Below, piece by piece: positions 45,505-54,560 of a stretch of DNA of 64,000 bases. The position numbers and the translations under genes are program-made. The DNA comes from Puccinellia tenuiflora (Eukaryota; Streptophyta; Magnoliopsida; Poales; Poaceae). The stretch covers positions 2,682,340 to 2,746,339 of the forward strand of contig QRDG01000415.1 in the NCBI GenBank assembly GCA_012064385.1, read 5' to 3'. The notes beneath the pieces are model-generated. The model made no database searches. It saw nothing but the letters and a program-made list of their open reading frames with translations, and was not told the DNA's origin. Each line of letters begins with the position of its first letter. Positions within the stretch are counted from its first letter, which is position 1.

Positions 45505-46640
45505 GAATAGAATGGTACTAGAAGGAAAGGCGCACGTTGCTGCGCCCATTGTTTCTAAGCGTTGTCATGGTGATATATATGACAAATAATTCAGCATTTT
45601 ATCTTGTCTGAAATGGAACAAAATTGAATTGTAATAATAATATGACACCTATGAAATAGGAATCATTAACTAACTACACATTTCGATATCATTGTACTTC
45701 ACATGAACATCACTTGAGCAAAATTGTACACAGCTCCAATTACACGGTGCACCAATTAAAAACATCAGAGTATTCAATTCTATCAATTCCATCAATTCAT
45801 ACAAATAATTCTATCAATTCCATCAGTTCATACAAAACTGTATCAAATCCACTTATATCGTAAATAAATAAATAACTGTATCAAATCCAATTCTATCATA
45901 CAAATATTTATTTATACAAATATGAAGTCTAAAATCATAAATAAATATGAAGCCTAAAATTAACTAACTAAAACTAAAACTAACTAACTAAATTACTAAC
46001 TAACTAAAATTACTAACTAATTTAAATTACTAACTAACTAAATTACTAACTAAAACTAACTAACTAAATTACTAACCCTAAAAGCAGCAGCAAATTCAAC
46101 AATTTAAATTACTAACTAATTTAAATTACTAACTAATTTAAATTACTAACTAAAACTAACTAACTATGGAGTAACAAATAGTTCTTAACAACAATATTGC
46201 AACTAATTATGGAGTATTAATTTTGATTTCTAACTTTGCTAACACAATCATCAAATAACATTGCTTTGCTAAATTTTCAAACTTTGCTAGAAAATTTAAA
46301 TTTGCTACATTTTCAAATTTTCTAAAATAACAACCTAAATTTTCTAAATTTGCAAGATAACCTAAATTTGTAAGACCTAAAATAACAACATAAATTTTGA
46401 ACAAACATTAATAAAATAACTTTGCAAAATTTTCTAACTCTTCTAAATTTGCTACATTTTCAAATTTGCTAAAATTTCTAAATTTACTACACTAATTAAT
46501 AATTTTTTAAAACTAACTAACTAAATCTAAAAATAACTAACTAAAATTACTAATGCACTAACTAACAAAAATTACTACCTAATAATTTAAATTACTAACT
46601 AACTAACTAACTAAATTCAAAAAAAAACTAACTAACTAAA
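45505..46640. repeat. AT-rich CTAACTAACTAAATTA simple-sequence region
   Basis: Especially at 45960-46170 and 46500-46640 the sequence is an imperfect array of AACTAACTAAATTACTAACT. The part between 46240 and 46490 repeats AATTTTCTAAATTTGC-like words. No gene is present. Confidence 0.8.
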
Positions 46641-46654
46641 TTCGGCACGAACCG

Positions 46655-46925
46655 GGACGGTGGAGGCCGGCGCGGGCGCGGTGGAGGCCGGACGGCTCGC
46701 CGGAGGGGACGGCGCGGGCGCGGTGGAGGCGGAGGGCGGCGCGGGCGCGGTGGAGGCCGGACGGCGCGCCGGAGGGGACGGCGCGGGCGCGGTGGAGGCG
46801 GAGGGCGGCGCGGGCGCGGTGGAGGCCGGACGGCGCGGGCGCGATGAAGGCAGAGGGCGGCGCGGGCGCGGTGGAGGCCGGACGGCGCGAGCGCGGTGGA
46901 GGCCGGAGGGGAACGGCGCGCAGGT
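46655..46925. repeat. GC-rich minisatellite GGCGCGGGCGCGGTGGAGG
   Basis: About ten copies of GGCGCGGGCGCGGTGGAGGC alternate with CGGACGGC or CGGAGGGC spacers. All three forward frames and their complements stay open, producing spurious Ala/Arg/Pro-rich ORFs of up to 152 codons. Confidence 0.9.
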
Positions 46926-47124
46926 GTGTGGAGGAGCGCGGAGAGGGCGGCACCGGAGGAGCGGACGGCGAGTGGCGGCGCGGCGGAGGACGGCACGGGA
47001 GCACGGCGTGGAGGCGAGAGGGCGCGACAAATTTTGGCAGCCTGACGGCATCGATCTCTGTTGTGCCGCGCTGGTCCTTAGCGAAAATGAGGATTGGGGA
47101 GAAGAAGGTGCAGTTTAAATAAAG

Positions 47125-47320
47125 TAGAGGCCTTTAGGTCCGGTTGGTACCGCCAACCGGGCCTCCCGGTTGGTGGTACCAACCGGGACTATAGGCCTAC
47201 CCTTTGGTCCCGGTTGGTGGTACCAATAGGACCTAAAGGTCATTTTCGGCGGCACCGAAAAGGCGCGCGCCAAAATACCCTTTAGTCCCAGTTCGTGGCA
47301 TGAACCGGGACCAATGCCCT
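47125..47320. repeat. Internal copies of the CACTA subterminal GGTCCCGGTTGGT motif
   Basis: Several inverted pairs such as CCCGGTTGGTGGTACCAACC lie 6-7 kb from either end of the element. Further copies occur at 48657-48690, 48836-48872 and 50490-50525. Confidence 0.85.
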
Positions 47321-47870
47321 GAAAATTTTAAGTTCTTAATGTTGTTCCCGCCTTTTTTTCTTATTAAGGTGTTTGAATATGAATTTCATATGGTTTTGAA
47401 TTTGAAAAGACTTTCAACATGAAAAGTGTTTAAATTTTTTAAATTTGAACTTAATTAAGTCATTAATTAAATTTATAAATTCAATATCTTTTCATCTGTT
47501 TATCAGAAAAATGCAATTAAAATATCAAATTGTTGATAAAAATGTAATATATCTATTTATGGAAAATTCATTTTTTTAGATTATAGGGGAATTTGAACTC
47601 CATTAAGTCATTAATTAAATTTATAAATTCAATATCTTTTCATCTGTTTATCAGAAAAATTCCATTAAAATATCAAATTGTTGATAAAAATGTAATCTAT
47701 CTATTTATATAATTTATATATATTCATTTAATTTATATATATTGAATTAATTTATATCTATTTTTGCCATATTATTGAATCTCACTAAACTTTCAACATG
47801 AAAAGTGTTTAAATTTGAGCTCCAACGGTGCATTTGATACGGTACAGAATGACAACAGTGGATCAGTTGT
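47321..47870. repeat. AT-rich segment with a duplicated block
   Basis: A segment reading CATTAATTAAATTTATAAAT to TTGTTGATAAAAATGTAAT occurs at about 47460-47550 and again at about 47610-47695, a local duplication with 150-bp spacing. No gene is present. Confidence 0.8.
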
Positions 47871-47880
47871 CCTAACAATC

Positions 47881-48420
47881 TTAGTCATACTCCTGCCTAG
47901 GCCTATAATACTCGTACTCGTAGTCGCCGTCATCGTCGTCGTCGCTGTCATCGTACTCATACGGCGCTCGTGGCTCGAACCTCGACGGGTGAGCACCCCC
48001 GGACTGCATGTTAGGGTAGCGCAGGCGGGGGTTATCGCCAGCCATGATGTAGTTCATAACGCCCTGGAGAGTCCGGCCAGCCCACCATAGCTGACGGCCG
48101 GCCTCGTTGAAGTCCGAAGGAGGCGGGCCGTCCCCCTCGTACCTGGCGAGCGCCCTCTCACGCCGATTGATGAAGAAGGCTTCCCAAGTTGGGCGGTAGT
48201 CGGGATGCCAGCCCGGATCCATCCGCTGCTCCGGTGTGAGCTCGAGGTAGTAGTGGTTCGTGATGGCCGCCCGGCGCGCCACACCTTGAGGGACAGGAGG
48301 GACCGGCACGCCTCCGGCACTCAGCATCCAGCCGGCGGGGACGCGGTAGCCGGGCGGGCAGGGGTAGTTCGAGGCGGAAAGCTCCTCCACCTGACGGTAG
48401 GTTAGTATGGTGGAAGCCAT
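47881..48420 (-). CDS. CACTA accessory protein of unknown function, 179 aa
   Basis: It starts at 48420 (MASTILTYRQVEELSASNYP); an upstream in-frame ATG at 48516 is less likely. Proline-rich segments follow (CPPGYRVPAGWMLSAGGVPV, PPVPQGVARRAAITNHYYLE), then LTPEQRMDPGWHPDYRPTW, FFINRRERALARYEGDGPPP, FNEAGRQLWWAGRTLQGVMN and an acidic/tyrosine tail (YDDSDDDDDGDYEYEYYRPR). I know of no domain with an assigned function. Similar frames seem to travel with Triticeae CACTA elements, but that is memory and not a search. Its 5' flank is duplicated next to the frame at 49728-50126, suggesting that the pair arose by tandem duplication. The uninterrupted frame hints at recent constraint. Confidence 0.6.
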   Translation of the reverse strand: MASTILTYRQVEELSASNYPCPPGYRVPAGWMLSAGGVPVPPVPQGVARRAAITNHYYLELTPEQRMDPGWHPDYRPTWEAFFINRRERALARYEGDGPPPSDFNEAGRQLWWAGRTLQGVMNYIMAGDNPRLRYPNMQSGGAHPSRFEPRAPYEYDDSDDDDDGDYEYEYYRPRQEYD

Positions 48421-48507
48421 GGAAGAGTGATGAGGTTGCAGATATAAGTTTAGATGTGATATATATAGTGAGAAATTGCGGGAAGACGAAGGCGGGAAGC
48501 GGTGAAA

Positions 48508-48960
48508 GAAGCACACGGATCGTGTGTTTCCTTCGAGCGCTTTTGAGCCGTTGGATCAGAGTTGTGTTTCTTTTGAGTGCTTGTGAGCTGTTGGATCGTG
48601 TGCACACGGATCGTGTGTTTCTTTCAAGTGCTTGTGAGCTGTTGGATCAGGGCCTTTAGTACCGGTTCGTGTTACCAACCGGGACTAAAGAAGCACACGG
48701 ATCGTGTGTTTCCTTCGAGCGCTTTTGAGCCGTTGGATCAGAGTTGTGTTTCGTTCGAGGGCTTGTGAGCTGTTGGATCGTGTGCACATAGATCGTGTGT
48801 TTCTTTCAAGCGCTTGTGAGCTGTTGGATCAGGGCCTTTAGTACCGGTTCGTGTTACCAACCGGGACTAAAGAAGGACACGGATCGTGTGTTTCTTTCAA
48901 GCGCTTGTGAGCCGTTGGATCAGGGGTGTGTTTCTTTTGAGGGCTTGTGAGTTGTTGGAT
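48508..48960. repeat. 182-bp tandem repeat
   Basis: Unit starts (GAAGCACACGGATCGTGTG or GAAGGACACGG) fall at 48508, 48690 and 48872, an exact 182-bp period, with the last unit partial. Each contains smaller GCTTGTGAGC(C/T)GTTGGATC subrepeats and one ACCGGTTCGTGTTACCAACC inverted element. A shorter related array lies at 50270-50460. Confidence 0.93.
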
Positions 48961-49460
48961 CTGCACTCCCACCTCATCCACAGGTACACCTTCTAATCGC
49001 CTATAAATAGCGACGTCCCTGCAGTGAATGGAACACAACGAGCGTCTACCTTTGCCACCGAACCCAATGGTTGGATTTAGCCTACCTGCTGGCATGTTCC
49101 CTGGCATTATTGTGTTTGTCCTTGTTCGTCGGCCAGCCATTGGAGCCACCTCCTATAGGTCGGTGAATAAGGACAACACAACGACGCTGTTGGAAACACA
49201 AGCCCTCAGGTAGGTTGAATCCAACCACTGGATTAGGGTGACACAATGATGAATTGCCGAGGAGGTGGGAGTGGTGGTGGTGGAAGTGGTAGCCATGCCC
49301 CTCGGTCGGATCCAAGCAGCTGCAAGGCGCTCTGATGATCTACAACATTCCCAACACTTTTTGGGACGGTCGTTAGATCATCAGAGAAGTCTTGCGGCTG
49401 CTTGGATCGAAGGTCGATTTGCTGCTCACGACGACGCGAGACGGATGCGCAAGTTTTTTT
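48961..49460. other. CACTA interior without clear gene
   Basis: It contains local inverted segments (for example CCAATGGTTGGATTTAGCC at about 49065 against GGTTGAATCCAACCACTGG at about 49213). The frames here lack recognisable domains. Confidence 0.5.
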
Positions 49461-49472
49461 CTCTCTTATTTT

Positions 49473-49560
49473 TTCTTTCTTATGTTTTCTGTTTATTTTT
49501 TCTTTCTTATGTTTTCTGTTTATTTTTTCTTTCTTATGTTTTCTGTTTATTTTTTCTCTC
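49473..49560. repeat. 27-bp tandem repeat, pyrimidine-rich
   Basis: Three copies of TTCTTTCTTATGTTTTCTG plus TTTATTTT, starting at 49473, 49500 and 49527, followed by a degenerate fourth. It creates Phe-rich spurious frames. Confidence 0.93.
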
Positions 49561-49727
49561 TTATTTTTTCTATCTATTTGTTTGAGATTAGAGGTGAATA
49601 CATATGCATGAATATCACACACATCTCCGGAAGTTGATACTTTAGGTCGCAAGTTTTCAAAAGCAAGTAGTAACATAAACTACGATCACAGACAAGAGAA
49701 CTGCAATGGCGATCACAGAATCTGAAA

Positions 49728-50126
49728 CTAACTTCGACCGGTTCCTAAGCCGCGGGGTGCTGAGCTGCCGGCACTGCGCATCCAAAGAGAAGGAACCCTC
49801 ACAGGGTCATAGCTGACGTTAGAAGGAACCCTCTGAAGAAACGACCACCTACTATCATACTGCCTATCCGATAGATACATGTAGCAACGGACGTGCTCAT
49901 CCTCCTCCCTGATACGGCGACGTACCTCCTCCTCAGGGGCCGGCTCCCTCTGCACCGAGCGTGGTCCACGCGACGGCCACCACAGAAGATCCGGGTCGAC
50001 GATGTCACCCGGATTCCTCACCAAGCTGCGTGTCCCGGAAGGTAGCGCCTCCCAGTGCCAGCCCGGTGGAGCCCAGTCCCGTACATCGCCCCTCTGGTCC
50101 AACATGGACATCGTCCCCGAGAACAC
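49728..50126 (-). CDS. CACTA accessory frame, 132 aa, unknown function
   Basis: The frame reads MFSGTMSMLDQRGDVRDWAP, PGWHWEALPSGTRSLVRNPG, DLLWWPSRGPRSVQREPAPE, then an Arg/Glu-rich segment and YLSDRQYDSRWSFLQRVPSN. Tryptophan- and proline-rich composition resembles the 179-aa frame at 47881-48420. The DNA just upstream of each frame (50160-50300 and 48424-48520) is a clear duplicate. The start codon is uncertain, and the first residues may be replaced by an upstream exon. I cannot assign a function. Confidence 0.45.
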   Translation of the reverse strand: MFSGTMSMLDQRGDVRDWAPPGWHWEALPSGTRSLVRNPGDIVDPDLLWWPSRGPRSVQREPAPEEEVRRRIREEDEHVRCYMYLSDRQYDSRWSFLQRVPSNVSYDPVRVPSLWMRSAGSSAPRGLGTGRS

Positions 50127-50705
50127 CTAAGTCAAAAACGCCTAATTCAAAATTTTGTTACAATGGAAGAGTGATGAGGTTGCAGATATGAGTTTAGATG
50201 TGATATGGCAATGGCGGCCAAGCCTACATATATATAGTGAGAAATTGCGTAAAGATGAAGGCGGGAAGCGGTGGAAGAAGCACATGGATTGTGTGTTTCC
50301 TTCGAGCGCTTGTGAGCCGTTGGATCAGAGTTGTGTTTATTTCGAGTGCTTGTGAGCTGTTGGATCGTGTGCACACGGATCGTGTGTTTCCTACGAGCGG
50401 TTGTGAGCCGTTGGATCAGAGTGTGTTTCTTTCGAGCCCTTGTGAGCTGTTGGATCTCAAGCAGAAGATAAGGCACACATATCAACGCTCCTTTTGTCCC
50501 GGTTCCAGCTACCAACCGGGACTAAAGATGAAGATTTCCCCTGATCTTTTAGCTATAAATACCAACCGGTACTAAAGACCGAATACAAATTACATAAAAG
50601 GTTTAATGCATTTGGGAACACTCGATCATACATATATTGTGTAATGCATTTGACAACACTCATACATAAAAGTTTTTGAGAACACTCATGCATTTGACAT
50701 GATCT

Positions 50706-53700
50706 CTATGATCGCTTCTTCGGCCGTAACCATGGAGTTTCTTCATTATGTAACGGGATGCTTGGGTCAGTTTTCACTGTGAAGGGCGGAATTTCATCAA
50801 ACTTATTATAGTCTGCTGACATGTCTGTCTTGTCCTCAACTCCCACGATGTTTCTTTTTCCTGAAAGAACTATGTGACGCTTTGGCTCATCGTGTGATGT
50901 ATTTGTTTCCATATCTTTTCTTTTTTTCGATCTGGAGCTCATGTCCTTCACATAGAAAGCCTGAGCCACATCATTGGCTAGGACGAATGGTTCGGCTCTG
51001 TACGCAAGATTCTTGAGATCCACTGTTGTCATTCCGTATAGCTGGTCTACCTTTACCCCTTCTCCATTCATGTTGACCCAACTGCACCGAAACAAAGTGA
51101 CCTTAAAAGTAGGTCCATAGTCAAGTTCCCATATCTCCTCTATGTAACCATAATATGTGTCCTTTTGTCCATTCTCGTCTGTTGCATCAAAGCGAACACC
51201 ACTGTTTTGGTTGGTACTCTTTTTATCTTGGGCGATCGTGTAAAATGTATTCCCATTTATCTCGTACCCTTGGAAAGTCAATACAGTCGAAGATGGTGAC
51301 GCGGCCAATAAGTAGAGTTGATCTCCAACATCGGTGTCATTCATGAGATGTAATCGCAACCAACTACCGAAAGTCTCCATGTGTTTTTGTTTAATCCAGG
51401 AGTCAGGCTTCCCTGGGTTTTTGGAGCGTACAATATTCTTGTATACATCGATATATGGAGCCACGAAGGTGGAACTTTGTAGAACTGTCTAGTGTGCTTG
51501 AGTGAAAGAATGCCCGTCCCTACATATCATTGCTTTCTTTCCTACCGTGCCTTTTCCACTAAGTCTCCCCTCATGCCGTGATTCAGGAAGACCAATCGAC
51601 TTAATGTCGGGAATAAAGTCAACACAAAACTCAATGACCTCCTCTGTTCCATAGCCTTTGGAGATTCTTCCTTCTGGCCTAGCATGGTTATGAACATATT
51701 TCTTCAAGACTCCCATGAAACTCTCGAAGGGAAACATATTGTGTAGAAATACAGGACCGAGAATTGCAATCTCGTCGACTAGGTGAACCAGGAGATGCGT
51801 CATAATATTGAAAAATGATGGGGGGAACACCAACATTGGGCCACATCCTTCTATAACCTTGTCAGACTTTCTGGATCGATTACCTTCTGAGATATTGCAT
51901 TGAGAAATGCACATAGCTTCACAATGGGTACTCGAACATTTTCCGATAGAAGCCCCCTCAATGCAATCGGAAGCAACTGCGTTATAATCACGTGGCAATC
52001 ACGAGACTTCAGGTTTTGGAATTTTTTATCTGCCATATTTATTACTCCCTTTATATTTGACGAGAAGCCAGCCGGGACCTTGATACTGCTCAGGCATTCA
52101 AAAAATATTTCCTTCTCTGCTTTCGTAAGAGCGTAGCTGCTTAAGTAATGACGCCCTTTATCCGTATGCTTGTTGTTTGGGTCTTTCATACGCTGCTGGT
52201 CCTCCCTTGCTTCCGGTGTATCTTTTGTCTTCCCATACACGCCGATGAAGCCTAGCAGGTTCACACAAATATTCTTTGTCACGTGCATCACGTCGATTGA
52301 AGACCGGACCTCTAGGACTTTCCAATAGGGTAGCTCCCAAAATATAGATTTCTTCTTCCACATGGGCGCGTGTCCGGTAGCGACGTCTTTCGGAACAGAT
52401 TGACCGCCAGGACCCTTTCCAAAGATTACTTCTATGTCCTTGACCATACCAAATATAGCATCACCATCAGGGAGGTTAGGATTCTTCCGGTGATCTGCCT
52501 CACCTTTGAAATGCTTGCCTTTCTTTCTTACGGGATGACTGCCTGGAAGAAATTGACGACACCCCAGGTACATGACCTTCTTACATTTTTCCAAATATGT
52601 ACCTTTAGTCTTATCTAAACTGTGTGTGCATGTGTTGTATCCCTTGTTTGACTGTCCTGAAATGTTACTAAGAGCAGGCCAATCATTGATGGTTACGAAC
52701 AGCAATGCTCGTAGGTCAAATTCCATCTGTTTGTGCTCATCCCACACACATACACCTGGTATGGCCCACAACTGCAAAAGTTCATCAACTAATGGCCTTA
52801 GGTACACATCAATGTCGTTGCCGGGTTGCTTCGGGCCTTGGATGAGAACGGGCATCATAATGAACTTCCGCTTCATGCACAACCAAGGAGGAAGGTTGTA
52901 GATACATAGAGTCACGGGCCAGGTGCTGTGACTGTAGCTCTGTTCCCCAAAAGGATTCATACCGTCTGTACTTAGACCAAACCATAAGTTTCTTGCGTCA
53001 CCTGCAAAGTCCGAGAACTCTCTCTCGATTTTTCTCCACTGCGACCCATCGGCGGGGTGTCTCAACTTCCCGTCTTTGTTACGCTCTTCTTTGTGCCATC
53101 GTAACAACCTGGCATGCTCTTTGTTTCTAAACAGACGTTTCAACCGTGGTATTATAGGAGCATACCACATAACCTTAGCAGGAATCCTCTTCCTGGGGGC
53201 TCGTCATCGCCCTCAACATCACCAGGGTCATCTTGTCTGATCTTGTACCGCAGTGCAGTGCATACCGGACATGCATCCAAATTCTCGTACTACTCACCGC
53301 GGTAAAGGATGCAGTCATTGATGCATGCATGTATCTTCTGCACATCTAATCCTAGAGGGCAGATAGCCTTCTTTGCTTCGTACGTAGTCTCGGGCAATTC
53401 GTTATCCTTTGTAAGCTTCGGCTTCATTATTTTCAATAACTTCTCAAATCCCTTGTCAGATAAACCAGTCTCTGCCTTCCATTGAAGCAATTCCATTGTG
53501 GTACCGAGCTTTGTGCTGCCATCTTCGCAATTTGGGTACAGCAACTTTTTATGATCCTCTAGCATGGCCTCCAACTTCAGCTTCTCCTTTTCTGTATCGC
53601 ATTCTCGTTTTGCATCAGAAATGACCCGACCAAGACCATCATAGGGCTCATCTGACGCCCGTTGTTCTTCACCTCCTTCTTCTTTATTGTCTTCCATCGC

Positions 53701-54018
53701 AGTATCACCGTATTCTTCAGGGAACATAGGATGGTTCTCATCATCCTTTTCTTTTTCATTGTCTTCCATCATAACCCCTCTTTCTCGGTGCTTGGTACAA
53801 CAATTATAGCTGGGCATGAAACCTCTCCGAAGCAGGTGGCCTTGAAGGGTTCTCGAGAAAGAGTGCTCCTTAACGTTCCGACAGTCCACACATGGACAAG
53901 GCATAAAACCATCATATTTGTGTACCTCAGCCACATGGATAAATTTATGCAGGCCTGCAATAAAATCAGAACTGCGTCGGTCGCCGTACATCCATCGTTG
54001 CCGTTCATCCATCTGCAT
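50706..54018 (-). pseudogene. CACTA TNP2-like transposase (Transposase_21), disrupted
   Basis: This is the catalytic transposase class of plant CACTA elements. The N-terminal transposase-associated domain (MDERQRWMYGDRRSSDFIAG, PCPCVDCRNVKEHSF) starts near 54018. It leads to KIHACINDCILYRGE and an in-frame TAG at 53290-53292. After a frame change at the G5 run 53195-53199 the core follows (MWYAPIIPRLKRLF, FGLSTDGMNPFGEQSYSHST, DVYLRPLVDELLQLW, IDVMHVTKNICVNLLGFIGV). Then comes the DUF4218 region (FFNIMTHLLVHLVDEIAILG, MFPFESFMGVLKKYVHNHAR) in a new frame after about 51860. A TAG at 51489-51491 precedes VAPYIDVYKNIVRSKNPGKP and the DUF4216 region (IEEIWELDYGPTFKVTLFRC). The coding order is complete, but two stops and two frameshifts should abolish function. 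It lies just inside the right TIR. Confidence 0.9.
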
Positions 54019-54309
54019 ATCATATAATTAAGTTTATCAAATACAATTAGAATAACATATTGAATACTGAAATGACCACCGTACATCGACACATGCAATA
54101 TTTCTGTATCAATTATAGCTGAAAATGATAAAGTTGCTAACCTCGGTTGAGGATATCATTTTGTGTGAACTTAAGTGTGGCTCGGGCATTTCATCGAACA
54201 CATCTTGTGCGTGGCAAAGGAAAAAAAACTAGCACCCACTTCCCACCAATCCAAGCAAAAAAAAAAAACAGAGGAGAGAAGAAGGGGGGGGGGGGTTACG
54301 TACATATAG

Positions 54310-54560
54310 GCAGGGGAGGGGCATTGGTCCCGGTTCGTGCCACGAACCGGGACCAAAGCTCAGGCATTAGTCCCGGTTCGTGGCACGAACCGGGACCAAA
54401 GCCTCCGCGACAGCTTTGGTCCCGGTTCGTTCCACGAACCGGGACTAATGTCCCCAACTGAACCGGGACCAATGCTCCATGGGCTCCTGGCAACTCGAAC
54501 CGGGACCAATGCCAGGCATTGGTCCCGGTTTGTATGGGAACCGGGCCTAATGCCTTTTTC
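54310..54560. repeat. Right subterminal repeats of the 13.4-kb CACTA
   Basis: Facing pairs of GGTCCCGGTTCGTG and CACGAACCGGGACC recur about four times. They mirror the left cluster and are probable TNP1 binding sites. Confidence 0.9.

Noticed and set aside
46628..47122. Ala/Arg/Pro-rich frames of 92-152 codons on both strands
   Set aside because: Low-complexity translation of the GGCGCGGGCGCGGTGG minisatellite.
48508..48960. Possible CRISPR-like regularly spaced repeat
   Set aside because: The 182-bp head-to-tail units have no unique spacers, and the genome is a plant's.
49233..49676. Lys/Arg-rich 147-codon minus-strand frame with repeated KKEKINRKH
   Set aside because: Translation of the 27-bp pyrimidine repeat; not a real coiled-coil gene.
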